A stretch of DNA of 37,051 nt, from contig JADDPP010000033.1 in assembly GCA_016781845.1 (NCBI GenBank), positions 1-37,051 on the forward strand, read 5' to 3'. The notes under the pieces are model-generated. The model was not told the origin of the DNA. It saw only the letters and a program-made list of their open reading frames with translations, and searched no databases. A program made the position numbers and the translations under genes. The DNA is from Rubrobacter sp. (GTDB lineage: Bacteria > Chloroflexota > Chloroflexia > Thermobaculales > Thermobaculaceae). Below are positions 23,335 through 31,416 of the stretch, one piece after another (position 1 is the first letter of the stretch; each line of letters starts with the position of its first letter).

Positions 23335-26264
23335 GTTGCCTCTCCTAGCTTCACCGCCCTGAATATCTTGAGCCGCAACAGGAATGCCGCGACGACCACG
23401 AGCGCCCCGCCGAGCAGTACAGCGAAGATCGCGTAGATGAGCTGTATCTGCCCCCATGCGATGAGCACGTGGAACGGAGGGGTCTGGGGGTGCTCCCCGC
23501 CGCGCACCTGCAGGAACGGGATGAAGTATCGGCTTACTCCCAACCCTAGCAGCGTGCCCGACAGAACGCCCATGCCGATGATTAGCGCCTGCTCCCATAC
23601 CAGCAGCACTCCCATCTGTCGCACGGACAGACCGATGGCCCGGAGCATTCCGAGCTCGATGTAGCGCCGCTGGAAGGAGGTAACAGAGTAGAACAGGAAG
23701 CCGAGCCCGGTGAGAAGCGCGGAGGCGAGGAAGCCGACCGAGAGCAGCCCGTACAGCCCCTGCCGCTCGGGACGGTCCTGCGCGGCGAGGACCGTCTTCG
23801 GTGCCTCGTCGGTCACCAGGCTGCGCAGACCGAGCTTTCCAATGCCCATCTCTACCTGTGCCCGCGAGGTGCCGGGCTCAGTATTGAGCCATACCTCGTA
23901 CGGGAACTCGCCGCCCTGCGCCTGGAAGATGTACTCCAGGTTGCCCACGAAGAACGCCCCGTCCTCGGGATAGACTGTGGGGAAGTAATCGAGAACTCCG
24001 CCGACCACGAACGGGACCTGCGCTGGCCGGTCAAGGTCGCGCAGCTCCAGCGTAATTCTGTCGCCTACCTTCGCTCCGCTCTGCTGCAGAAATCCCCGGC
24101 TGACGAGCACAGCCTCCGGCCGCACCGCGAGCGTGTTCATGAGGGCGCCGAGCTGGGCGGGAGCGTAGTCGTCTCGCCAGTGCGCGACACGTGGGAAGTC
24201 CAGACGGTCTATTCCGAGCAGAGTTCCCTGCGCAGTGGTCTTGCCTGCCTGCGCCTCGGCGTCGCTGCGCGATACCCGCGTGGCGCCCGTGACGCCGGGT
24301 ATCTGGAGGTAGTCCGTCACGGGTGTGAACAGGTACTTTGGTGCGGACGCATCGTTGTTGCCCGTGTCCTGTTGCTGCTCACCGGCCTGTCCTGCCTCAC
24401 CTGCCCCGTCTCCGGCGCCAGCGTCGGCCGACCCTGACCCGCCTGCCGCCTCTCCCCCATCCTGCTGCTTCACCTCGCCCAGGTCCGCGACGCGCATCTG
24501 CGCGCCCACGTCGTACAGCACCTGGTCGTTGAGGTGCTTGTCGAGGGTGCGAGCCATGGACGCCGTGAACGTGGCGAGGCTTAGCGTGAGTATGAGCAAC
24601 AGCACGGGGGCGGTGTACGCGCGCGGTGTGCGCGTGAGGTAGCGCAGCGCGAGCAGCCCCGACACCCCGCGCAGCCGGTTCACGGCATCGCCCACCAGGC
24701 CCATCAGGAGCGGGAAGAGGCGGATGCTCAGGAGCGCCAGCGCCAGCAGCCAAAGTGCCGGGGTGAGGATGAGCAGCGGGTTGGAGTACGGATCGCCGCC
24801 CGGTGTGTCGCCTCCACTGAACGAGATCGTGCCTCGCGCGGCGAGCTGCCGGTAGCCGTAGTACGCGATCAGTAGCAGCACCACGTCAAAATAGAGTCGC
24901 TGCCATAAGGGCTTCCGGATGGAGCGCGCGCGCTCTGCCTTGTAGGAGATGATCGTCAGCCCCGCGGCGCCGAACGCGGGCAGCAGGCTTGCCACAAGCG
25001 TCAGAAGCACGACGAAGACGGCGCTCTGTATGCTTTCCGGGGAGATCTCCACGGGCACGTCCGACCGAGGTGTGAACTCCAGGAAGGAGCGAGTCCAGCC
25101 CATAAGCGTGGCGACGAAGCGGCCGAGCAGCACACCGAGCACGAGCGCGGCCAGACCCAGGCCAAGCCCTTCAAGAAGGTAGATTCCCAGCACCTCCGAG
25201 CGTGACGCTCCGCGGCTATGGAGGACAGCTATCTCATTCTGCTGGCGCTGGATCACCAACCCGGTGATCATAATGATGAAGTAGCCGATGAGTCCGAGGA
25301 TGGGCAGGGCGAACATGACGAGGCTGAGAGTCAGGAGGCGGACCTGCCTGAATTGACGTTCCAGCGCGTCCTGCGGCGACACCCGCAGGCTCGTGCCCGG
25401 AAGTACCTGGGTCACCTGGCTCAGGACGGCCTCGGCCCTGCTCGCCAGCACCGGGGCGTGGCGACTGCGCACCTCGGAGCCGTCGAGCACGAAGTACCAC
25501 AGTGCCTGGTAAAGCGCGTCAGGGTGCGGGCGGAGCACGCGCGCCTGGAACGTTTGCTCTGGCACGAGCAACACGTCCTCCAGCGAGCGCGGGCGGATGA
25601 ACCAGTACGAGTCGTTCTCGTTGCGCGCCTGCCAGATGCCGGCTATACGCACGGGAACGCTCATCGCCCCATCACCACCGCCACGTTTGCGGACCACGTA
25701 CTCCTCGCCCGTCTGCAGTCCCAACTGCGTCGCGAGGAGTTCGTGGACCATTACCTCGACGGAGCCGGAAGCGTCCGTCGAGGCTTTCGGGAACGCTCCC
25801 TCAGTAATCTCCGCGTGCTTCTCTATGTCGCTTGCGAACCCGAGGTTGACGTACTCCAGCTGGCCCTCCAGCCGGTACTCGCCCTCCTCCGTTGGTAGAA
25901 GTGGGAGTTTGTCGGTGGTCGCGTACCGTACGTAGATATCGGCGGGTAGACCGAGGTCTTCGGCTCCAGAGCTGGAGAGGTACGAGTCTGCCTGCTGGTA
26001 CTGCTGGGCGGTGATAGGGCCGCCGCTACGGACGCGCGAGAAGAGGTAGGCAAACGGCGGACGGGGAGTGGCCTCGCCTGGCTCCGGTTCCAGCTCGGTA
26101 CGGAGGATGCGGTAGCCGACAGCATCCGCGTATAGAGGGATGCTTACGACGAGCGCTATAGCGACGACAAACCCTGCGAGCCGCGCGAGGACCAGCCCAA
26201 GATAGCTGCGCTGCCTCTGCCCAACAACCTTGATCAGGCCGAGTCCGTTAAGCAGCCAATACAT
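23331..26264 (-). CDS. FtsX-type ABC transporter permease
   Basis: This 977-residue membrane protein has an N-terminal helix (about 20-45), a large extracytoplasmic domain, and three helices near 310-440 (YFIIMITGLVIQRQQNEIAV and following). Two more helix pairs follow near 480-550. A second extracytoplasmic domain lies around 590-800, and a final FtsX domain near 840-970 ends in VVVAAFLLRLKIF. A low-complexity Gly/Ala/Ser/Gln stretch (near 605-645) links the second soluble domain. The arrangement matches the two-repeat MacB/LolCE-like permeases with duplicated FtsX domains. Coupled overlaps with both ATPases and a fusion protein just upstream make it the core of an exporter. The cargo is unknown. 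Confidence 0.9.
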   Translation of the reverse strand: MYWLLNGLGLIKVVGQRQRSYLGLVLARLAGFVVAIALVVSIPLYADAVGYRILRTELEPEPGEATPRPPFAYLFSRVRSGGPITAQQYQQADSYLSSSGAEDLGLPADIYVRYATTDKLPLLPTEEGEYRLEGQLEYVNLGFASDIEKHAEITEGAFPKASTDASGSVEVMVHELLATQLGLQTGEEYVVRKRGGGDGAMSVPVRIAGIWQARNENDSYWFIRPRSLEDVLLVPEQTFQARVLRPHPDALYQALWYFVLDGSEVRSRHAPVLASRAEAVLSQVTQVLPGTSLRVSPQDALERQFRQVRLLTLSLVMFALPILGLIGYFIIMITGLVIQRQQNEIAVLHSRGASRSEVLGIYLLEGLGLGLAALVLGVLLGRFVATLMGWTRSFLEFTPRSDVPVEISPESIQSAVFVVLLTLVASLLPAFGAAGLTIISYKAERARSIRKPLWQRLYFDVVLLLIAYYGYRQLAARGTISFSGGDTPGGDPYSNPLLILTPALWLLALALLSIRLFPLLMGLVGDAVNRLRGVSGLLALRYLTRTPRAYTAPVLLLILTLSLATFTASMARTLDKHLNDQVLYDVGAQMRVADLGEVKQQDGGEAAGGSGSADAGAGDGAGEAGQAGEQQQDTGNNDASAPKYLFTPVTDYLQIPGVTGATRVSRSDAEAQAGKTTAQGTLLGIDRLDFPRVAHWRDDYAPAQLGALMNTLAVRPEAVLVSRGFLQQSGAKVGDRITLELRDLDRPAQVPFVVGGVLDYFPTVYPEDGAFFVGNLEYIFQAQGGEFPYEVWLNTEPGTSRAQVEMGIGKLGLRSLVTDEAPKTVLAAQDRPERQGLYGLLSVGFLASALLTGLGFLFYSVTSFQRRYIELGMLRAIGLSVRQMGVLLVWEQALIIGMGVLSGTLLGLGVSRYFIPFLQVRGGEHPQTPPFHVLIAWGQIQLIYAIFAVLLGGALVVVAAFLLRLKIFRAVKLGEAT

Positions 26265-26288
26265 GTCGGTCCTTTCTACTCTCCAAGC

Positions 26289-27461
26289 TTACTGCCCTAC
26301 AACGACCTGGCCTTCTTCCAGGCCGCTCTTGATCTCAACCTTGCCAGCGCCGGTGATGCCTACCTCGATGTCCACGCGCCGCTGGCGGTTGCCCTCCTGC
26401 ACCACGGCGAACTGCCGTCCCTGGAAGGTGCGCAGCGCCGCGGGGGGAAGCACGAGCACGTTCTCCTTGCGCTGGAGCGTTACGATAGCCTGCGCCAGGT
26501 CGCCAATGTCCAGGTCGAGCTTGCCGGGATCATAGCTGATGTGTACGGTGCTGTCGGGGTTGAGATCGGTGCCGCTGGTGGCTCCCTGCGGCAACCGCTT
26601 GATGACGCCCTGTATAGGAGTCTCCTCGTAACGGTTGAACAGCAACGTGACCCGCTGGTTCACACCCAGTCGCTGCAGCTCCGAGCCCGTGACATTCTCT
26701 ACTCGGACCTCGCGCTCGCTGGGGTCCACTATTGTGACGACTGGAGCGTACTCCTCGACGCTCGCACCTGGCTCGACCGCCACTGCCGACACCTCGCCAG
26801 CGAAGGGTGCGAGCAGACGGCCGGCCTGTGCCTGGGCGTTCAGCCGGTTGTACTCGAGCTGGGCCTGCGCGACCCGCGCCTCTGCCTCCTCGTTCGTGAT
26901 CAGCTGCGCTTCCTGCAGCCCTACCTGTGCTCGGCGCACGCCGATCCGCGCAAGGACACGCTCATCCTCCGTCGTGGCCTGCCGGAGCTTGGCCTGCGCC
27001 TCCTCCAGGTCGAGCTGTGCGCGCTGGACGGCGAAGCGCTGGGACGCCTCCCCACGGTTGAGCTCAAGCTTCGCCTGTTCGAGCGCGGCCCTCGCCTGTG
27101 CGAGGTTGTTAGCCAACTCGCCCTGCTCCAGCTCCGCGAGCAGTTGGCCTTTCTTCACCTTCTGCCCCTGACGAACATGGATGCGCGCTACTCTGCCCGC
27201 TTTCGTGAAACCTACGTCCTCCTGGCGCACGGCCGCGACGCGCCCTGAGAGGCGCAACTCCTCAACGATATCGCCCCGAGCAACTTTGTACGTGGGGCGC
27301 TCGATGGTGCGCGCCTGGGGTATGGGGGTAGGCGTCGGCTGTGCGCCCTGACCCGTGCCGCAGGCCGCCAGAACAGCGCCCGCAACCAGCGCTGCGAGGC
27401 CCGCGCGTAGCGCCTGGGTACCTCTGCCACATTGAGTGGAATCTCGTGTCGCCATATCCAT
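26289..27461 (-). CDS. Periplasmic adaptor (HlyD/MFP) lipoprotein
   Basis: The product has 390 residues from the ATG at 27461, which has a GGAAGGGG site 11 bases upstream. An ATG at 27482 and another at 27455 are also in frame. A hydrophobic signal with a lipobox (LAAC, Cys34) suggests lipid anchoring. Then come a lipoyl-like hairpin pair (VGFTKAGRVARIHVRQGQKV), a long alpha-hairpin (about 125-220, rich in Gln, Glu and Ala) and a beta-barrel domain. It would bridge the permease to the outer layers or cargo. It is 24 bases upstream of the permease and first in the unit. The adaptor family is clear, the exported substrate is not. Confidence 0.9.
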   Translation of the reverse strand: MDMATRDSTQCGRGTQALRAGLAALVAGAVLAACGTGQGAQPTPTPIPQARTIERPTYKVARGDIVEELRLSGRVAAVRQEDVGFTKAGRVARIHVRQGQKVKKGQLLAELEQGELANNLAQARAALEQAKLELNRGEASQRFAVQRAQLDLEEAQAKLRQATTEDERVLARIGVRRAQVGLQEAQLITNEEAEARVAQAQLEYNRLNAQAQAGRLLAPFAGEVSAVAVEPGASVEEYAPVVTIVDPSEREVRVENVTGSELQRLGVNQRVTLLFNRYEETPIQGVIKRLPQGATSGTDLNPDSTVHISYDPGKLDLDIGDLAQAIVTLQRKENVLVLPPAALRTFQGRQFAVVQEGNRQRRVDIEVGITGAGKVEIKSGLEEGQVVVGQ

Positions 27462-27508
27462 CTGCTGGTGGTCCCCTTCCATTTCGAGTGCTCAATCATA
27501 GCGGCTCG

Positions 27509-27530
27509 TAGCTGGCTTTCAGACCAGCTA
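27509..27530. promoter_or_regulatory. TAGCTGG-N8-CCAGCTA inverted repeat
   Basis: A perfect 7-bp inverted repeat (27509-27515 and 27524-27530) with an 8-base spacer lies 48 bases upstream of the adaptor start. It could be an operator or a 5' hairpin of the exporter mRNA. No clear -35/-10 for the exporter was found. Confidence 0.35.
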
Positions 27531-27625
27531 TAGCGTGTTCGCAATCGCTGGTCGGTTGTGCAGGTTTGGGGCGCGTGTTTCCGCGCGATGCTGCAAGTTT
27601 GTGCCGTATCCTGCAGGGTTACCGT

Positions 27626-27648
27626 GCTTTGTAGAGGTTGCACAAAGC
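27626..27648. promoter_or_regulatory. GCTTTGT-N9-ACAAAGC inverted repeat upstream of promoter
   Basis: A perfect 7-bp inverted repeat with a 9-base spacer ends six bases before the -35 of the sugar importer promoter. This is a common place for an activator or repressor site. No regulator gene is adjacent. Confidence 0.45.
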
Positions 27649-27653
27649 CTTCC

Positions 27654-27682
27654 TTGACACAATGTACGGGCTGGCCTATATT
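27654..27682 (+). promoter_or_regulatory. Consensus promoter for the sugar ABC importer
   Basis: TTGACA (27654-27659) and TATATT (27677-27682) are separated by exactly 17 bases, a near-ideal sigma-70-type promoter. It leaves a leader of about 260 bases before the binding-protein ATG at 27953. Confidence 0.75.
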
Positions 27683-27701
27683 ATACAGCACTTGCGACGG
27701 A

Positions 27702-27752
27702 GGTCCCAAAGGACCGCGCGAGAGCGCGTTCGCACAACAAAGGACTAGTCCT
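27702..27752 (+). promoter_or_regulatory. Leader hairpin and palindrome
   Basis: In the transcribed leader, GGTCC-CAAA-GGACC (27702-27715) forms a small hairpin. AGGACTAGTCCT (27741-27752) is a perfect 12-bp palindrome. Further downstream, GGGGCTCCGCCCC could fold. I do not recognise a riboswitch class. The palindrome may be an operator for a LacI-like protein, which is inferred. Confidence 0.35.
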
Positions 27753-27952
27753 GGACGGGCTGTTAGGTTGTTCCATATCGCCCGAGATACCGAGAGGAGG
27801 TGGGGCGAAGTCTGAAGCACGCTTGCCGGGTGCGAATACTCACCGGCTCACGCGCCACAGTAGGGGCTCCGCCCCGTACATCAAACACTGCGATACTGAA
27901 TGGTACGCGCACTACACAATCTCTAGCAGGATATCTCAAGGAGTTTCGATAC

Positions 27953-29314
27953 ATGGCTAACGGCAAGAAACCTTACTCGCTCGACAGGCGCAGGTTCCTG
28001 AAGGCCAGCGCTGGGGCCGTGGGCGGCCTCTCGCTCGCGGGCTGTGCTGGGATGTCTACCGGCGGCGGTGGTGGAGCCGGCGCCGGTAACGTCCAGGGCA
28101 CGCCCGTCGCAGGCCTCAACAACCAGGACGTCGAGGGCAAGACGAACATTACGGTCTGGTTCTGGGACGAGGGTCTGAAGTACGCCGTTCAGGACTACAA
28201 CAAGAACAATAAGAAGAACGTCAACGTGAAGTTCGTCAAGCTGAGCTATGACGACACGCACAACAAGCTCCTGACCTCACTCGCAGCCGGCAGCGGCGCG
28301 CCGGATGTCTGCGCGATCGAGATCGGCCAGGTGGGCAACTTCGTGACAAGGGGAGGCCTCGCGGACCTCACGACGGAGTTCGAAGGCGACCAGTTCAAGG
28401 ACGACATGGTCGAGTACAAGTGGATACACGGGTCGAACCAGGAGGGCAAGCTCATCGCCATGCCTTGGGACATCGGCCCCGCTGGCATGTGGTATCAGCC
28501 CGATGTGTTCAAGAGGGCTGACCTGCCCACCGAGCCGGAGGAGGTCGGGAAGCGCGTTCAGACGTGGGAAGACGTTATGCAGCTCGGCCAGGACCTCAGG
28601 AAGAAGCTGCCGAACACCGCTCTCTTTGCCGACGCGTTCAACGATATATTCGTGCCCATCGTCGAGCAGAAGGGCCACGGCTGGTTCCAGAACAACAAGC
28701 TGATGTTCGAGGAGAAGGGTACGCCGGCGCTGCAAGCCGCTGTGGAGGCCCGCAAGAACAAGGTGGACGCCAACATTGACTGGTGGGGCGCCGAGTGGAA
28801 CGAGGGCTTGAAGCAAGGGGCGTTCCAAGGCATGATGATCGCCTCCTGGATGCAGACTGGTCTCACCCAGTCCAACCCGCAGCTTATCGGCAAGTGGCGC
28901 GTTGTTCCGCCGCCCGAGGGCAACTTCAACTGGGGTGGTTCGTTCCTGACCATCCCCGCTCAGGGCCAGAACAAGGAGGCGGCGTGGGACTTCGTGAAGT
29001 ACGTGTGCTGCACGCCGGAGGGCCAGAACGCGATCTTCAGGTCCACGGGTATCTTCCCGGCGTACAAGCCTGCCTGGAAGGACCCGCTCTACGACCAGCC
29101 TGTTGACTTCTTCGGTGGCCAGAAGACGTTCAGGCTGTGGACGGAGCTCGCTCAGAACGTGCCTGCGAACGTCGTGAACCCGAACGACCGGCAAGCGGGC
29201 GACGTCGTCGGTAACGAGATCACGAAGGTCGAGAAGCAGGGCAAGGATCCGGCGCAGGCCATGAAGGATGCTGAGGCAGCCGCCCTGAAGCGTATCCAGG
29301 GTATCGTGGGCTAA
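27953..29314 (+). CDS. Extracellular sugar-binding lipoprotein (ABC importer)
   Basis: The ATG at 27953 follows AAGGAG. The upstream frame open from 27800 is leader sequence. The 453-residue protein has a twin-arginine-like signal (DRRRFLKASAG) and a lipobox with Cys31 (LAGC), so it is probably Tat-exported and lipid-anchored. A low-complexity Gly/Ala spacer precedes the family-1 solute-binding fold. WFWDEGLKYAVQDYNKNN starts the mature part, and TPEGQNAIFRSTGIFPAYKP matches the C-terminal part of sugar-binding proteins. The substrate is most likely a sugar or oligosaccharide, but which one cannot be told. It is first in an operon with two permeases. Confidence 0.92.
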   Translation: MANGKKPYSLDRRRFLKASAGAVGGLSLAGCAGMSTGGGGGAGAGNVQGTPVAGLNNQDVEGKTNITVWFWDEGLKYAVQDYNKNNKKNVNVKFVKLSYDDTHNKLLTSLAAGSGAPDVCAIEIGQVGNFVTRGGLADLTTEFEGDQFKDDMVEYKWIHGSNQEGKLIAMPWDIGPAGMWYQPDVFKRADLPTEPEEVGKRVQTWEDVMQLGQDLRKKLPNTALFADAFNDIFVPIVEQKGHGWFQNNKLMFEEKGTPALQAAVEARKNKVDANIDWWGAEWNEGLKQGAFQGMMIASWMQTGLTQSNPQLIGKWRVVPPPEGNFNWGGSFLTIPAQGQNKEAAWDFVKYVCCTPEGQNAIFRSTGIFPAYKPAWKDPLYDQPVDFFGGQKTFRLWTELAQNVPANVVNPNDRQAGDVVGNEITKVEKQGKDPAQAMKDAEAAALKRIQGIVG

Positions 29315-29402
29315 TCTGACCAGACGGTGACGACGGCGGCGGGGAGTTGTGGACCAGCGGCTCCCCGCCCCTCCCGCCGCCAACGACACTGGAGGAACTG
29401 AA

Positions 29403-30359
29403 ATGGCATCTACTACTGCGGGGGCTGGTGGCAGAAGTGGGCTGGGGCAGAAGAGGGGCACCTGGTTCGAGGTGCGCCGCAGCTTCTGGCCGTACGTCTT
29501 CATCTCGCCCTTCTTCATCCTGTTCGGGATCTTCGGCCTGTTCCCGTACGTCTACGCTTTCTACCTGAGCTTCGTCGAGTGGAGCGGCATCGGTGGGCCG
29601 GGCACGGAGACATGGGTTGGGCTCCGAAACTACCAGGCACTCCTCGGTGACGATCTGTGGTGGAAGTCGCTGTACAACAGCGTCTGGCTGTTCGTTGTTA
29701 CGAACCTCAACCTGGTGATCGCCCTGGTGCTTGCCTACATCCTGAACAGCGGGTTGATAAGGTTCAAGGAGGTGTACCGCGCGGCGTTCTTCGCGCCGAT
29801 AGTGGCCTCTTCCGTGGCCGTGGCCGTGATCTTCACGACGCTCTTCGGTGAGCGCTACGGCACAATCAACTGGGTTCTGAGCCTTGTCGGACTGCCGGGT
29901 GTGGACTGGCTGGGCAGCGCCACATGGATCAAGCCCGCGATCGCTACTGTTGTGATCTGGCGGTACTTCGGCTGGAACACGGTTATCTACCTGGCAGGGC
30001 TGCAGAGCATCCCTACGGACCTATATGAGGCCGCCAGGGTGGACGGCGCGAGCTGGCCGCAGATCTTCCGGCATATCACGCTTCCTCTGCTGCGTCCCGT
30101 CATCACCTTTACGGTCATCCTCTCGATCATCGGCGCGTTGCAGCTCTTCGAGGAGCCGCTAATGCTTGCTGGTGGCTCTCAGTCCACGTCACCGGGAGGA
30201 ACCGATCAGGCTGGGCTGACGACGCTTGTGTACCTCTATAACCAGGCGTTCAGCTATCTGAAGTTCGGCTATGCGTCCGCTATGTCGGTCGCTTTGTTCG
30301 TGATCATCGTGCTGTTCTCGTTCGTTTACTATCGCACGGTAGGCCGCGAGAGAGACTAA
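29403..30359 (+). CDS. Sugar ABC transporter permease, MalF-type
   Basis: The ATG at 29403 follows GGAGG. The longer upstream frame is not needed. The product has 318 residues with six predicted helices. The conserved EAA loop that contacts the ATPase is EAARVDGASWPQIFRHITLP, near residue 225. It has an N-terminal soluble stretch, a first helix VFISPFFILFGIFGLFPYVY, and belongs to the carbohydrate importer family 1. It follows the binding-protein gene by 88 bases and precedes the second permease by 53 bases. The two permeases form the transmembrane channel. The matching ATPase is not in the window. Confidence 0.93.
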   Translation: MASTTAGAGGRSGLGQKRGTWFEVRRSFWPYVFISPFFILFGIFGLFPYVYAFYLSFVEWSGIGGPGTETWVGLRNYQALLGDDLWWKSLYNSVWLFVVTNLNLVIALVLAYILNSGLIRFKEVYRAAFFAPIVASSVAVAVIFTTLFGERYGTINWVLSLVGLPGVDWLGSATWIKPAIATVVIWRYFGWNTVIYLAGLQSIPTDLYEAARVDGASWPQIFRHITLPLLRPVITFTVILSIIGALQLFEEPLMLAGGSQSTSPGGTDQAGLTTLVYLYNQAFSYLKFGYASAMSVALFVIIVLFSFVYYRTVGRERD

Positions 30360-30412
30360 CGCCCAGTCGTTGGGCCGCGATCAGGAAACCGACTAGCAGG
30401 AGGAACTATCCA

Positions 30413-31321
30413 ATGGCAACTGTTACAAGCCCAGGAGATACCGTATCTCGGATCGAGCCCAAAACTGGAGGCCACGTACGCACGGTCGACAGACTTAGCA
30501 GCGCGATAATGTATCTGCTGCTGACGGCGCTCGCCCTCATCTCCGTGTACCCGTTCTGGTGGATGATCGTCGCTTCCACCAGGCGTACGGCCACAATACT
30601 CACCATCCCGCCGCCAGCAGTTCCAGGTGGGGCCATCCTGCAGAACTACAACGAGCTGGTGTCGCAGATTCCGTACTGGCGTAACATGATCAACAGCGTC
30701 CTGGTCGCCGGTGTCCATACCGCGCTGGTGCTGTTCTTCTGCTCCCTCGGCGGGTACGCATTCGCGAAGTTCGCCTTTCCAGGGCGTGACAAGCTGTTCG
30801 CCCTGATGCTTGCGACGATGATGATCCCCGGCGTGCTGGGCATCATCCCCTCGTTTATGCTCATGCGCTGGCTCGGCTGGCTCAATCCGGACTGGCGCAA
30901 TTACCTGCCGTTGATCATTCCCGGCGTCGCGAATGCGTTCGGCATATTCTGGATGCGGCAGTACATCATGAGCGCGATTCCGGACGACCTCATGGACGCC
31001 GCACGCATTGACGGCGCGCACGAGTTCGGCATCTACTGGCGGATCATCCTGCCGGTAATCACGCCCGCGCTGGCAGCGCTCGCGATCTTCACGTTCATGG
31101 GCAAGTGGAACGACTTCTTCTGGCCGCTCGTCATCCTCAAGGAGCGGTCCATGTACACCCTTCCGGTGGCCCTTGCGAGCTTGCAGAGCCTGTACGCGAA
31201 CGAGTTGGGGGTGCAGCTGCTCGGCGCGACCATCGCCATAGCACCGGTGATGATTGTGTTCCTGATGTCGGCTCGCCGCTTCATGGCGGGCCTCACAGCA
31301 GGCGCCATCAAGGGGGCGTAG
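30413..31321 (+). CDS. Sugar ABC transporter permease, MalG-type
   Basis: This 302-residue integral membrane protein starts at an ATG preceded by CAGGAGGA. It has about six helices and an EAA-type loop, DAARIDGAHEFGIYWRIILP (about 195-214). The C-terminal part ending FMAGLTAGAIKGA is typical of MalG-like permeases. It pairs with the MalF-type protein in the importer. A good terminator lies 38 bases downstream, so the operon ends here. The missing ATPase is probably shared with other importers, as MsmK/UgpC-type ATPases often are, which is inferred. Confidence 0.93.
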   Translation: MATVTSPGDTVSRIEPKTGGHVRTVDRLSSAIMYLLLTALALISVYPFWWMIVASTRRTATILTIPPPAVPGGAILQNYNELVSQIPYWRNMINSVLVAGVHTALVLFFCSLGGYAFAKFAFPGRDKLFALMLATMMIPGVLGIIPSFMLMRWLGWLNPDWRNYLPLIIPGVANAFGIFWMRQYIMSAIPDDLMDAARIDGAHEFGIYWRIILPVITPALAALAIFTFMGKWNDFFWPLVILKERSMYTLPVALASLQSLYANELGVQLLGATIAIAPVMIVFLMSARRFMAGLTAGAIKGA

Positions 31322-31358
31322 GCGCCGCCTGGGTCCAACACATACAGACTTCTGGATG

Positions 31359-31396
31359 GATGCCCGCCGGGTCTACCACTCGGCGGGCATCTTCCT
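31359..31396 (+). terminator. Intrinsic terminator after the sugar importer
   Basis: GATGCCCGCCG (31359-31369) pairs perfectly with CGGCGGGCATC (31381-31391), giving an 11-bp GC-rich stem with an 11-base loop, followed by TTCCT. The T-run is short, but the stem is strong and placed just after the last permease. Confidence 0.7.
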
Positions 31397-31416
31397 ACAG
31401 AGAGCATTGACTGACC

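Noticed and set aside
23335-23598. N-terminal extension of the AbrB-fused ATPase
   Set aside because: It overlaps the permease coding sequence and reads as shadow. The GTGA overlap start at 23334 is the standard pattern.
27702-27752. Possible T-box or known riboswitch in the importer leader
   Set aside because: The conserved T-box motifs (AGGGTGG and related) and other class signatures are absent.
27800-27952. Upstream extension of the sugar-binding protein
   Set aside because: The GTG at 27800 overlaps its own ribosome-site-like sequence, and the real signal peptide and AAGGAG site begin at 27953.
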